Origin: an uncultured Lachnospiraceae bacterium
Lineage (GTDB): Bacteria; Bacillota; Clostridia; Lachnospirales; Lachnospiraceae
Reading direction: 5' to 3'
Assembly: GCA_944380605.1 (NCBI GenBank)
Contig: CALWIA010000011.1
Location: 1 to 56,320, forward strand
Length of the DNA stretch: 56,320 bases
Shown: positions 46,897 through 55,371 of the stretch, one piece after another
How positions within the stretch are numbered: position 1 is the stretch's first letter
Layout of the letters: each line of letters opens with the position of its first letter
Notes under the pieces: generated by a model
The model's input: the letters and a program-made list of their open reading frames with translations, nothing else
Told to the model about the DNA's origin: nothing
Databases searched by the model: none
Made by a program: the position numbers and the translations under genes

Positions 46897-47700
46897 CTAC
46901 GCTTCCTCCTTTTCTCCCGCAGGCAGCCACTCCAGAACGGAGCGGATCTCCCGGTCCCAGTATTTCCAGCTGTGGTCTCCCGGCGTCTCTTTGTACGTCA
47001 GGTCCCAGCCCATTTCCTTCAGATGATCCCGCATGGCCGTATTCTGGCTGTACAGTCCATCCTCCGTGCCGCACCACATGTACAGCTTCGGCCGCGGCTG
47101 CCCTTTTTGTCCAAACCGGTCCACCAGGCCGTACAGGTCGTTTTCGCTTCCTTTCAGTTCTTCCGGCGTTCCGAAAATATCTTCCCAGTAGGTGGGCCAG
47201 GGGCCGGACGTATGGCGCTTCGTCGTATTTTCATAGACGTCCATAACGCCGGACAGGCTGGCCGCCGCGCAGAACCGCTCCGGGGCCCGCAGCGCCAGTT
47301 TGAACGCGCCGTACCCGCCCATGGAATTGCCGGCCACAAAATTGTCTTCCCGCCGGTCCGAAAGGCAGGGGAAAAACCGCCGGCACACGTCCGGCACTTC
47401 CTGGCACACGTGGGTGAAATACCGGTATCCGTACTTCATATCCGTATACCATCCCAGCCGGGTTCCCGGCATCACCACGGCAATGCCCTTTTCCACCGCA
47501 TACCGCTCAATGGATGTGTTTCTCTGCCACGTGGTGTGGTTGTCTGTCATGCCGTGAAGCAGATACAGCACCGGATACGTGTTTCGCTTTCCCACGTCCG
47601 AGATTCCGATCTGCCCGCCGGCGGCCACCGGCAGAACCACTTCCACCTGGGTGCTCATTTCCAGAGCTTCCGAAAAAAAGTCTACATGAATCAACGCCAT
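46897..47700 (-). CDS. Intracellular alpha/beta-hydrolase esterase (EstA/CE1-like), copy 2
   Basis: A 267-residue paralogue of copy 1. LYLLHGMTDNHTTW, nucleophile GNSMGGYG (Ser126), acid in CGTEDGLYSQ and His in PGDHSWKYWD are intact. No signal peptide. The two share their core but differ in the cap region (about 130-190), suggesting two acyl groups or positions. It follows the permease genes by 14 bases. Confidence 0.9.
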   Translation of the reverse strand: MALIHVDFFSEALEMSTQVEVVLPVAAGGQIGISDVGKRNTYPVLYLLHGMTDNHTTWQRNTSIERYAVEKGIAVVMPGTRLGWYTDMKYGYRYFTHVCQEVPDVCRRFFPCLSDRREDNFVAGNSMGGYGAFKLALRAPERFCAAASLSGVMDVYENTTKRHTSGPWPTYWEDIFGTPEELKGSENDLYGLVDRFGQKGQPRPKLYMWCGTEDGLYSQNTAMRDHLKEMGWDLTYKETPGDHSWKYWDREIRSVLEWLPAGEKEEA

Positions 47701-47714
47701 AGCCGCACCTCCTG

Positions 47715-48590
47715 TTATTTGATTGCGCTGTCTACCTGGCTCTGTACAAAAGCGTCCTGCAGCACCAGATACACCACCACCAGCGGCAGGATCGCCAGAA
47801 TCGCCGCCGCCGCCGCGCCGCCGTAATCGTTGCGCACGCTGGAGAAATATTTCTTAATGCACAGGGTTATGGTCTGCATCTCCGGTTTCTGCAAAATGTA
47901 AATGGAGTAGGCGTACTCATTCCACGCGGATACTCCGTGAAGAATCGCCACCGTAGCCACAATGGGCTTCAGCTGGGGCAGGATCACCCGGAAAAACGTC
48001 TGCATCACGCTGGCTCCGTCGATGACGCTGGCCTCGTCCAGGTCTCTGGGAATGGAGCGGATGAAGTTGGTAAACAGGAAGGTGGACATGGGCAGGCCGA
48101 AGGCCACGTTGGTCAGCACAATGCCCCACCGATGGTTAATGGCTCCCAGCCCCACCAGCAGCGTGTACACGCCTACCAGTATGGTCAGCGGCGGAATCAT
48201 CATAACCCCCAGGAAAATGGTCCGCACCAGTCCGTTAAACCGGGAATCGTTTCTGGCCAGGGGATAGGCGGCCATGCAGGCCAGCACAATTTCCAGCAGC
48301 ACCGTGCTGACGCCCACCACGGCGGAGTTGAGAATGGCCCGCAGCATGGTGCCATCTTCAATGATGGACAGGTAGTTGTCAAAATACCAGACCTCCGGGA
48401 ACGACATGGCGCTGGAAATGTCCGTATCGCTTTTCAGCGACTGCATCAGCAGCACGTACAGCGGCATCAGATAGATAAAAATAATCAGAGCCGCCAGCAG
48501 GTATTTCCACCACAGGCCTTTTTTCTGACCAGCGTAGTAGTGGGCTTCTTCCCTGGCTTTCTTTTCTTTTTCTTCTCTGGCTTTCATCAC
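47715..48590 (-). CDS. Carbohydrate ABC importer permease (MalG type), second locus
   Basis: A 291-residue CUT1 permease with six helices and EAA loop DEASVIDGASVMQTFFRVI (about 190). It overlaps the MalF-type permease gene by 4 bases (ATGA), so both are coupled. No ATPase gene is present in the locus. It most likely carries an acylated or complex oligosaccharide with the binding protein at 49580-50971. Confidence 0.93.
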   Translation of the reverse strand: MMKAREEKEKKAREEAHYYAGQKKGLWWKYLLAALIIFIYLMPLYVLLMQSLKSDTDISSAMSFPEVWYFDNYLSIIEDGTMLRAILNSAVVGVSTVLLEIVLACMAAYPLARNDSRFNGLVRTIFLGVMMIPPLTILVGVYTLLVGLGAINHRWGIVLTNVAFGLPMSTFLFTNFIRSIPRDLDEASVIDGASVMQTFFRVILPQLKPIVATVAILHGVSAWNEYAYSIYILQKPEMQTITLCIKKYFSSVRNDYGGAAAAAILAILPLVVVYLVLQDAFVQSQVDSAIK

Positions 48591-49453
48591 ATTTCCACCT
48601 CCCGTCTGCGGAAATACCGGTTCATGATAATGGAGCAGAACATGATAAACAAAAACATTACCACGCCGACCGCCGACGCGTAGCCGGCCCGTTCCGCCTC
48701 AAAATACCGGTTGTTGATGTAATAGGACAGAGACGAAGTGGCGTAGTTGGGGCCTCCGTCGGACAGGGACACCACCACGTCGTACAGCTTCAGGCCGCCG
48801 ATAAGGTTGACGATCACCGCCGAGGAAATCGCCGGAATCAGCAGCGGCAGGGTGATGTAGCGGAACGACGTAAAGGAAGTGGCTCCGTCGATGGCCGCCG
48901 CCTCATAATACTGCTGGGAGATTCCCTGCAGGCCCGCCATGTAGATGACCATGCAGAAGCCGCAGAACTGCCAGGAGTTCACCAGAGTGATGATCAGCCG
49001 CCCTACGGTTCCGTTTCCCATCCAGTCCATGCCGGCGATGCCGAACCAGGACAGGATCTCATTCAGGGCTCCGTGGTTGCGCACCACAAAGTACATGATA
49101 TAGCCCATAATCAGGCCGGAGATCATCACCGGCATATAGACAATGGTCCGCACCACCTTGTGCCCCTTGAACCGGGTGTTCAGAAACAGGGCAAAGGCCA
49201 GACCCAGGACATTCTGAAGAAATGTGCTGCCGAATCCGTACAGCAAGGTGTTTAAAAAGGACAGACGGAAATTTTTGTCCGTCAGCAGGTCCAGGTAGTT
49301 TTCCATGCCCACAAACCGCTTCGTGGGCGAGTATCCGTTCCAGTTCAGCAGAGACGTATACACCGACCGAAACAGCGGGTACAGCACAAACAGCAGCACC
49401 ATACACAGGGCCGGAAGATACATCAGATTCATCTGCCGCATTCGTTTTCTCAC
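48587..49453 (-). CDS. Carbohydrate ABC importer permease (MalF/LplB type), second locus
   Basis: A 288-residue CUT1 permease with six helices; the EAA loop is YYEAAAIDGATSFTSFRYI (about 180). The start is GTG 49453, 7 bases after AGGAGG, rather than any later ATG (MRKRMRQMNLMYLP). It is 126 bases downstream of the binding-protein gene with a strong hairpin between. Confidence 0.93.
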   Translation of the reverse strand: MRKRMRQMNLMYLPALCMVLLFVLYPLFRSVYTSLLNWNGYSPTKRFVGMENYLDLLTDKNFRLSFLNTLLYGFGSTFLQNVLGLAFALFLNTRFKGHKVVRTIVYMPVMISGLIMGYIMYFVVRNHGALNEILSWFGIAGMDWMGNGTVGRLIITLVNSWQFCGFCMVIYMAGLQGISQQYYEAAAIDGATSFTSFRYITLPLLIPAISSAVIVNLIGGLKLYDVVVSLSDGGPNYATSSLSYYINNRYFEAERAGYASAVGVVMFLFIMFCSIIMNRYFRRREVEM

Positions 49454-49499
49454 AGATGCGCACCTCCTTTTTCATCGTTCCGCCGCGAAAACGCCAGCA

Positions 49500-49525
49500 G
49501 GGGATAATGCCGAAGCACTATCCCC
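49500..49525 (-). other. UUCG-capped intercistronic hairpin after the binding-protein gene
   Basis: Stem GGGGATAGTGC / GCATTATCCCC closed by a TTCG tetraloop (one G-T pair) in the minus-strand transcript, 55 bases after the binding-protein stop, ending about 47 bases before the permease start. A typical structure keeping the binding-protein mRNA stable and in excess; the absence of a T tract argues against full termination. Confidence 0.7.
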
Positions 49526-49579
49526 CGCAGTATCCCGCGGACCGCGCCGCGGCGGAACCGGAACCGTCGCCGACCCTGC

Positions 49580-50971
49580 TTATTCCGCAGCGGTGGCGTA
49601 CAGATCTTCGTAGTTCTGCTGCATGTATTCCGCAACAGCTCCTACCTGTCCCTGAGCCTCTCCCACATTGCAGTCAAACAGCATGGCCAGGCTTTCCGAC
49701 ATGTAGTTCCACATGCCGCTGGGCAGGTATTCCCGGTCAAAGAAGTTGGTAAATACCAGGTTGTCAAAATGCTCCAGGGATTCGTTGTACTGGTTCAGCG
49801 AATAGGTGTCGTCCTGGGTGATGGTGGAGAATCCGCTGACCGCTCCCGTAGCGTCTACATACTCTTTCAGGTTTTCCGGATCCGTCATGAACTGCAGGAA
49901 CGCCTGGCACAGTTCCAGATTCTGGGTATCCTTGGAAATGGCAATGGCCGTGCCTTCTCCTACGGTGTAAGCGGCATTTCCGCCCTCTTCCACTGCCGGA
50001 GTGGGGATAATGGCAAAGTCGCTGGCGTCGTTGATGGTCTTCATCAGATCCACCCATTCCGGGGAACCCCACAGCAGCATGGCCGCGTCGCCTGCCGCCA
50101 CATAGTTTCTGGCAGTGTCCGGATCCGCCGTAAACAGGTCTTCAATAAACCAGCCGTTGTCATACACTTCCGCGAACCTCTGGAAAATCTCCGGATGATC
50201 CACAAAGCTGAAGGTTCCGTTCATCAGCTCTTCGGCGCCGTCATACATGGCTCCGTCCGCGCTGTAGAATACGTTGCACATCTCCAGGTAGCCGCCGAAG
50301 CCGTTTTTGCCGCCCATGGAAATCGGCGTAATGCCGTTTGCCTTCAGGGTGGTCAGCACTTCGAACAGGTCGTCCCAGGTCTGCACCGCGTACATATCGA
50401 TGCCGTTTTCTTCCATAATGGTTTCATTGTAGGCAATGCCGTACACCCATTCCGTCAGAGGGCAGGTGCAGACTTTTCCGTTGGCGTCGGTCACCACCGC
50501 GGCGGCCGATTCCACCATGTCGCCGACCCAGGGCTCTCCGGAAAGGTCATAGCAGAATTCGTTGTAGCGAATGGTGCTCCATCCGTGGGTGGTAAACATA
50601 TCCGGCATATCGTTGGAAGCCATGCGGGTCTTCATAATGGACTCGTGGTCGTCGCCGTTGACCACCAGCTCCAGTTCCGCCCCCGTCATCTCGTTGAATT
50701 CCGCCACCATGGATTCAAAAGTATTCAGCGCTTTGTCGATGATGGTGCCGTCGATGTCGATCTCCGCCTTGATGCCGGTAAAATCCCACGCAGCCTCTCC
50801 GCCTTCCGCTCCGGCTTCCGTCTCTTCCCCGGCAGCCTCCGCTTCTGTCTCCGCTGCCGCTGCGGTCATCTGTTCCGCGGCGGCCTCTGTCTGCGCCGTT
50901 TCCGTGCCTCCGGAACATGCCGTCAGAACCATGGCCGCTGCCAGGCATACCGATATTGTACGTTTTTTCAT
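49580..50971 (-). CDS. Sugar-binding lipoprotein, second ABC importer
   Basis: A 463-residue SBP family 1 protein started at ATG 50971 (MKKRTISVCLAAAMVLTACSG), AAGGAG 7 bases upstream. Lipobox LTAC (Cys19). A 55-residue Glu/Ala/Thr-rich linker separates the lipid anchor from the binding domain (from about WDFTGIKAEIDI). Aromatic residues suited to sugars are frequent (DMFTTHGWSTIRY, WVYGIAYNETI). It is divergent from the kinase gene, which with its regulator likely controls it. Confidence 0.93.
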   Translation of the reverse strand: MKKRTISVCLAAAMVLTACSGGTETAQTEAAAEQMTAAAAETEAEAAGEETEAGAEGGEAAWDFTGIKAEIDIDGTIIDKALNTFESMVAEFNEMTGAELELVVNGDDHESIMKTRMASNDMPDMFTTHGWSTIRYNEFCYDLSGEPWVGDMVESAAAVVTDANGKVCTCPLTEWVYGIAYNETIMEENGIDMYAVQTWDDLFEVLTTLKANGITPISMGGKNGFGGYLEMCNVFYSADGAMYDGAEELMNGTFSFVDHPEIFQRFAEVYDNGWFIEDLFTADPDTARNYVAAGDAAMLLWGSPEWVDLMKTINDASDFAIIPTPAVEEGGNAAYTVGEGTAIAISKDTQNLELCQAFLQFMTDPENLKEYVDATGAVSGFSTITQDDTYSLNQYNESLEHFDNLVFTNFFDREYLPSGMWNYMSESLAMLFDCNVGEAQGQVGAVAEYMQQNYEDLYATAAE

Positions 50972-51020
50972 AATCTCGCTCCTTCCTTTTTCAGAATTTC
51001 CGGTTCCTTTTTGTGCTTTC

Positions 51021-51099
51021 ATTATAGCACCATCTATGGTATACTTTGGTTATGCATTATGGTGCACTTTTTTTAGATTCAGCGCAAAGGAATGGTGCA
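51021..51099. promoter_or_regulatory. Divergent promoters with ATGGTGC repeats
   Basis: The 134-base gap between the binding-protein and kinase genes holds TATAAT for the minus strand (51021-51026) and TATACT for the plus strand (51040-51045), both with poor -35s. ATGGTGC occurs three times: inverted at 51027-51033 and direct at 51059-51065 and 51092-51098, the two direct copies 33 bases apart (about three helical turns). These are candidate sites for the AraC-type response regulator. Confidence 0.6.
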
Positions 51100-51105
51100 A
51101 TTTAC

Positions 51106-52845
51106 ATGAAATTTCGTACAAAACTCCTCCTGATTCTGATGATTATTACCATCGCCCCCATGACCTTTCTGATGTCTTTTGCCTATCTGCAGTACAACCG
51201 GATTATTCATATGCACGTCTCATCCCTGGCCCGCAACCAGTTTGAATCCCTGTCGCTGCAGGTTCAGAACTCCTACCGCACCATCACCCATTCCCTGGGT
51301 ATGCTGACCTTTTATTCTTCCAGCAATCTTTCCATTCTGTCGGCCATGCGTTCCATGAATGAGGAAGAAGAAATCAGCGGTTCCGATATGTACCGCCTGT
51401 CCCAGAACATCATGCCCACCTGCCAAAGCATCATGTACATGTACCAGGACATCAACGGCATCTACGTATTCAGCACTTCCGGACATGTGATCGGACATGC
51501 GCGCAATTACAGCACCAATATCCAGCACGAATACAACCCTTTGCAGGACGACTGGTTTCAGGAAACGGTGGAGCTGGACGGAAGCATCTATATCAGCTCC
51601 GTGGATCACCACCCCATGTTCAAATCCTATTCCGAAAGTTTTTTTGCCGCCCAGCTGATCCGGGACGTGGACCGGGGCTTTGAACCGCTGGGGGTAGTGG
51701 TCATCGACTGCTCCCCCGAACTGTTTGACCTGGGATCTGTCAACGCCCTGGCGGACATCAGCGAAATCACGCTGACCACCGCCGATCCCCAGTCTGTCAT
51801 CTACAGCAACCATCAGGATCTGCCGGCTTCCATTCAGGATACCGAAGAAAACACCCATACGGAAGCGGTGCAGCTGACGCCCTTTGTCCTGACGCTGACC
51901 CTGGACTACGACTACCTGCTTTCGGAATTTGACCGCACCTTCGTCATGCTGGCCTGGCTGATTCTGTTCTGCCTGGTCTGCATCACCCTGGTAATCCTCT
52001 ACATCAACCGAAGCTTTCTCACGCCGGTGCAGCGGCTCAGCGAGCAGATGCGCTCCCAGAACGCGCCCCTGCCCTACGCGCCCTATTACGGCAACCAGAA
52101 CAGCGAAATCGGCGTCCTGTACCGGAAGTACAACGAGATGATTGAAAACGTCAACGCGTCCATCAAGCGGGACTACCAGAACAAGCTGATTGTCATGGAC
52201 GCCCAGATGCAGTCTCTGGAGGCCAGCATCAATTCTCATTTTCTGTTCAATACCCTGGAATCCATAAACAGCATGGCGGAACTGGCGGACCAGGACGACA
52301 TCTGCACCATGGCCCTTTCCTTAAGCCGCATGTTCCGCTACGCCATCAAAACCGACAGCGAGCTGGTCACCCTGCGGGAAGAACTGGAGCACGTCCGCAA
52401 CTACCACTCCATTCAGACCATCCGCTACGGCGGGCGGTATCAGCTGGTCATCGACGTGCCGGAAGACCTTATGGAACAGAAACTTTTAAAGCTTCTTCTG
52501 CAGCCGCTGGCGGAAAATGCCCTGATCCACGGCCTGGATCACTGCCGCTTCGGCAGCCTGATCCGGATTTCTGCCGCCCTGGACGATACCTGCCTGACCA
52601 TCCAAGTCTATGACAACGGCAAAGGCATGGCGCCGGAGACTCTGGAACGGCTCAACGAAGATCTGCGCCGCCCGCCCAGTTTTACAGAACTGGGGCACCG
52701 CAGCCGTCAGCACATCGGCATCAAAAACATCCAGTCCCGCATCGAGCTCTATTACGGGCAGGGCTACGGTCTGACCATCGAGAGCCAGGAGGGCAGCTTT
52801 ACCTCCATTTTCATAAAAATCCCTGTCATTCCATCCACTTCTTAA
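51106..52845 (+). CDS. YesM-type sensor histidine kinase
   Basis: A 579-residue membrane kinase started at ATG 51106 (MKFRTKLLLILMIITIAPM); the RBS is weak. First membrane helix about 5-27, extracellular Cache-like sensing domain to about 275, second helix, HAMP, then the LytS/YesM-type phosphoacceptor INSHFLFNTLESINSM and HATPase motifs LLLQPLAENALIHG and DNGKGM. It senses an extracellular sugar or the state of the binding protein, and phosphorylates the regulator in the next gene, 11 bases downstream. Confidence 0.95.
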   Translation: MKFRTKLLLILMIITIAPMTFLMSFAYLQYNRIIHMHVSSLARNQFESLSLQVQNSYRTITHSLGMLTFYSSSNLSILSAMRSMNEEEEISGSDMYRLSQNIMPTCQSIMYMYQDINGIYVFSTSGHVIGHARNYSTNIQHEYNPLQDDWFQETVELDGSIYISSVDHHPMFKSYSESFFAAQLIRDVDRGFEPLGVVVIDCSPELFDLGSVNALADISEITLTTADPQSVIYSNHQDLPASIQDTEENTHTEAVQLTPFVLTLTLDYDYLLSEFDRTFVMLAWLILFCLVCITLVILYINRSFLTPVQRLSEQMRSQNAPLPYAPYYGNQNSEIGVLYRKYNEMIENVNASIKRDYQNKLIVMDAQMQSLEASINSHFLFNTLESINSMAELADQDDICTMALSLSRMFRYAIKTDSELVTLREELEHVRNYHSIQTIRYGGRYQLVIDVPEDLMEQKLLKLLLQPLAENALIHGLDHCRFGSLIRISAALDDTCLTIQVYDNGKGMAPETLERLNEDLRRPPSFTELGHRSRQHIGIKNIQSRIELYYGQGYGLTIESQEGSFTSIFIKIPVIPSTS

Positions 52846-52856
52846 AGGAGGCCGCT

Positions 52857-54458
52857 ATGTATACCTATCTGATTGTCGACGACGAGACTCTGATCCGGAA
52901 AGGCGTGATCAAGAAGCTGGCCCCTTTGAGCCATCTGGTGGAATGCTGCGGCGAGGCGGACAGCGGCGCCGCGGCTATCGAATGCATCGAGAAACTGCGT
53001 CCGGACATCGTGATCCTGGACATGCAGATGCCGGAAATGGGCGGCATGGACCTGCTTCCCTGGCTGAACAGCCATTATCCGGAGATTTCTCTGATTGTCA
53101 TCAGCGCCCACCAGAACTTTGACTACATCAAGCAGGCCATTTCCTGCAAAGCCGTAGACTATATTTTAAAGCCTTTCAGCCGGGAACAGATCCAGAAAAT
53201 CATGATGGACGTCATCGACGGGCTCCAGAGCCGGACCCAGCTGGAGAGCCGCCTCAACACCATGGAAGAGGAAAAGGAAGCCGCCTGTTTTCACCTGGAG
53301 CTGCAGTATCTGCAGAACCTGATTCAGAATACAGAAAAAGAACACCGGAAATTTGTTTCCAAAAAGCTGGACTACTTAAACCACACCCGGGTGTTCTTCC
53401 TGTTTTCCCTGTATTTTTCCGACTCCGCGGACCCGGATTCCCTGCAGGAATGGCTGGACGAAAATACGCCGCTGGGCGCCGCCCTTTCCATTCCCCATCC
53501 TTCCCTGAAAAAGATGCAGTACGTGCTGCTTCTGCTTCCCTACAATACGGAAGAAGAAAGCGACGCGCCGGAATCCTTCGCGGAGATTCTGCTTTTGTGG
53601 ACCTCACAGCGGCACGCGCCGGCGGAGATCGGCATCAGCCGCCGGCACAACAATCTGCTGGAACTGCACCGGGCCGCCATGGAAAGCGCTTCCGCGCTGG
53701 ATTCCCAGCCGGTAGGCGGTTCCGCCGGCCGCTCCATATACCAGTCCGGCTCCGAGGCAGAACCAGTCTCTGTCATGGTCTCCTGGGACCGGGAAGAGGA
53801 GTTTCTGTTCCGAATTGAATGCGGCGCCCTGGCCGAAGTGGAGCAGCTGGCCGACGGCCTGTTCCGATTCTACCAGTCCCTGCCCGGCTGCACGCTGATG
53901 ACCGTCAAGCACCACTGCGAGCACTTAAGCATCCGCTGCGGCCTGATTTTAAACTATTATCTGAACATTCCGGAGCACACGCCGCCGACGGCTTCCCACA
54001 ACATGCAGGCCATCATCAGCACCCTCCACTCGCTGGCGGAGGTGCGGCAGTATTATCTGCAGTTTTTCCTGAACGTGGCGCAGATGGTTTCCGCCAAAAG
54101 CGTTTACAACCAGTCCGAGCCCATCGACCGCATCCGCACCTACATCCGGCGCAATTACCAGAATGACCTGACCCAGGACTTTCTCGCGTCGCTGTTTTAT
54201 ATGAACCGCAGCTATATCAGCCAGCTGTTCCGCCGCAAGACCGGCGGGAAATTTATCGATTATCTCAACGACGTGCGGATCGAAAAGGCCTGTGAACTTC
54301 TGGCCTCCTCCGACCGGAAGATCTACCAGATTGCCCGGGCCGTGGGCTACGACAACCCCAAATACTTTTTCCGCCTTTTCCACAAAAAAACCGGCGTTAC
54401 GCCGGAAGAATACCGCCTGCTGCACAGACGGGAGGAAGAGCAAACGACACAATCATAA
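52857..54458 (+). CDS. AraC-type response regulator (YesN-like)
   Basis: A 533-residue regulator. The receiver domain has Asp8/Asp9, phospho-acceptor ILDMQMPEMGG (Asp55) and LKPF (Lys105). A long middle region (about 120-420) of unknown fold is followed by AraC helix-turn-helix motifs: LTQDFLASLFYMNRSYISQL and IYQIARAVGYDNPKYFFRLF. AGGAGG lies near the ATG. With the kinase it controls the divergent ABC/esterase/GH36 operon. Confidence 0.95.
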   Translation: MYTYLIVDDETLIRKGVIKKLAPLSHLVECCGEADSGAAAIECIEKLRPDIVILDMQMPEMGGMDLLPWLNSHYPEISLIVISAHQNFDYIKQAISCKAVDYILKPFSREQIQKIMMDVIDGLQSRTQLESRLNTMEEEKEAACFHLELQYLQNLIQNTEKEHRKFVSKKLDYLNHTRVFFLFSLYFSDSADPDSLQEWLDENTPLGAALSIPHPSLKKMQYVLLLLPYNTEEESDAPESFAEILLLWTSQRHAPAEIGISRRHNNLLELHRAAMESASALDSQPVGGSAGRSIYQSGSEAEPVSVMVSWDREEEFLFRIECGALAEVEQLADGLFRFYQSLPGCTLMTVKHHCEHLSIRCGLILNYYLNIPEHTPPTASHNMQAIISTLHSLAEVRQYYLQFFLNVAQMVSAKSVYNQSEPIDRIRTYIRRNYQNDLTQDFLASLFYMNRSYISQLFRRKTGGKFIDYLNDVRIEKACELLASSDRKIYQIARAVGYDNPKYFFRLFHKKTGVTPEEYRLLHRREEEQTTQS

Positions 54459-54463
54459 ACCGA

Positions 54464-54497
54464 AAATATGACTTGCATATTTGATGTGGCATTTTTT
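54464..54497. terminator. Weak two-way terminator between response regulator and flavodoxin
   Basis: AAATATG-acttg-CATATTT inverted repeat (54464-54482); on the minus strand the stem is followed by TTTC, on the plus strand T6 occurs at 54492-54497. AT-rich and short, but placed between two convergent stops. Confidence 0.4.
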
Positions 54498-54503
54498 AAC
54501 TTC

Positions 54504-54968
54504 TTATTTCTGCATGGCCAGGCCGATTTTTCTCCTGATAAAGTCCTGCCCTTTCCGGATGTCTTCTTCATCCGGATGCCCCTTTGCGGTTCCGCCTATG
54601 AGTTTAAACGGACCGAAAGTATTGTACCCTTTGCAGTGATAGATGCCGATTACTTCATGGCCTTTCTGTTCCAGTTTTTTGGACATTTCCAAAGCAAAAC
54701 GGTCTTTGTCCATGGCACTGGTATAGACCAGAAATACCTTATGGGGGAGTTTGTCTGTCTGCAGGGCAAAGGCGGCAAGTTCCGGATCAAAAGAGAACCC
54801 ATAGATACCGGACGCAAGGCCAACGGCGTCATATCCAGAAAGATTTTCCTCAAAAGCCTTCTCCAGGGGAATGATCCGGATGCCGGTTCCCGCGGCTATC
54901 CCTCTGACCAGTTTTTCCGTGTTTCCATGATGCCTGGAAACATAGATGACAGCGATGTTTTTTGACAT
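54504..54968 (-). CDS. Flavodoxin-family protein
   Basis: A 154-residue protein started at ATG 54968 (MSKNIAVIYVSRHHGNTEKL), 7 bases after AGGAGG. The phosphate loop SRHHGNTEK is a variant of the flavodoxin T-x-T-G-N-T loop. GLASGIYGFSFDPEL and YTSAMDKDRFALEM follow in the usual places. It binds FMN and carries electrons; partner unknown. The sequence around it is more AT-rich than the rest of the window. A damaged second copy lies at 55931-56013. Confidence 0.9.
   Translation of the reverse strand: MSKNIAVIYVSRHHGNTEKLVRGIAAGTGIRIIPLEKAFEENLSGYDAVGLASGIYGFSFDPELAAFALQTDKLPHKVFLVYTSAMDKDRFALEMSKKLEQKGHEVIGIYHCKGYNTFGPFKLIGGTAKGHPDEEDIRKGQDFIRRKIGLAMQK
54511..54580. repeat. 70-bp direct repeat, left copy (flavodoxin 3' end)
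   Basis: This 70-base segment recurs at 55931-56000 with three mismatches that I can count. It covers the C-terminal codons of the intact flavodoxin gene. Same orientation in both copies. Confidence 0.9.
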
Positions 54969-55020
54969 ATACAGACCTCCTAGTCTCGCGGACCTCTTTA
55001 AGTATAAAAATGGAACGGTC

Positions 55021-55371
55021 TCATTGAATGCCGATTTCTCTTCGTTCATAAATCAGTTCGCAGATGCCATTGTACTGCGTCGATTCAACCAGCCGCAGTT
55101 CTATACCACCTTTCTGTTCCGGAAACAGCCGTATCCCTGAGCCCAGCAGCGTCGGAATGATCGCAATATGAAACCTGTCAATCAAATGGTTTTCCATAAG
55201 CTGTCTGACGATTTCCGCTCCGCCGCATACCCAGATATTCCTGCCCTCCATGGATTTCAGCCTTTCCACAAGTTTTTCCGACGGTTCATCCGTAAAATGG
55301 ATCTCCCCTTGATCTGCAAGCGCACGATGGGTAAAAACAAAATTTTCAGCGGATACGGTTTTCTCCGCTTC
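55021..55371 (-). pseudogene. 5'-truncated dihydrofolate-reductase/RibD-C-type gene
   Basis: An open frame of 116 codons coding for the C-terminal part of a DHFR-like (RibD C-terminal, YyaP-type) reductase: FVFTHRALADQGEIHF, GRNIWVCGGAEIVRQLM and LLGSGIRLFPE are typical. The family is usually 175-190 residues and begins with a conserved nucleotide-binding region; that is missing. Upstream the frame ends at a TGA (55372-55374) inside the neighbouring kinase gene, and no start with RBS is visible, so the N-terminal third was probably lost in a rearrangement. The GTG at 55269 could at most give an 82-residue fragment. Confidence 0.75.

Noticed and set aside
54969..55020. MerR-type promoter before the flavodoxin gene (GACC...GGTC around TATACT)
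   Set aside because: Spacing between a possible -35 and -10 does not fit the 19-base MerR pattern.
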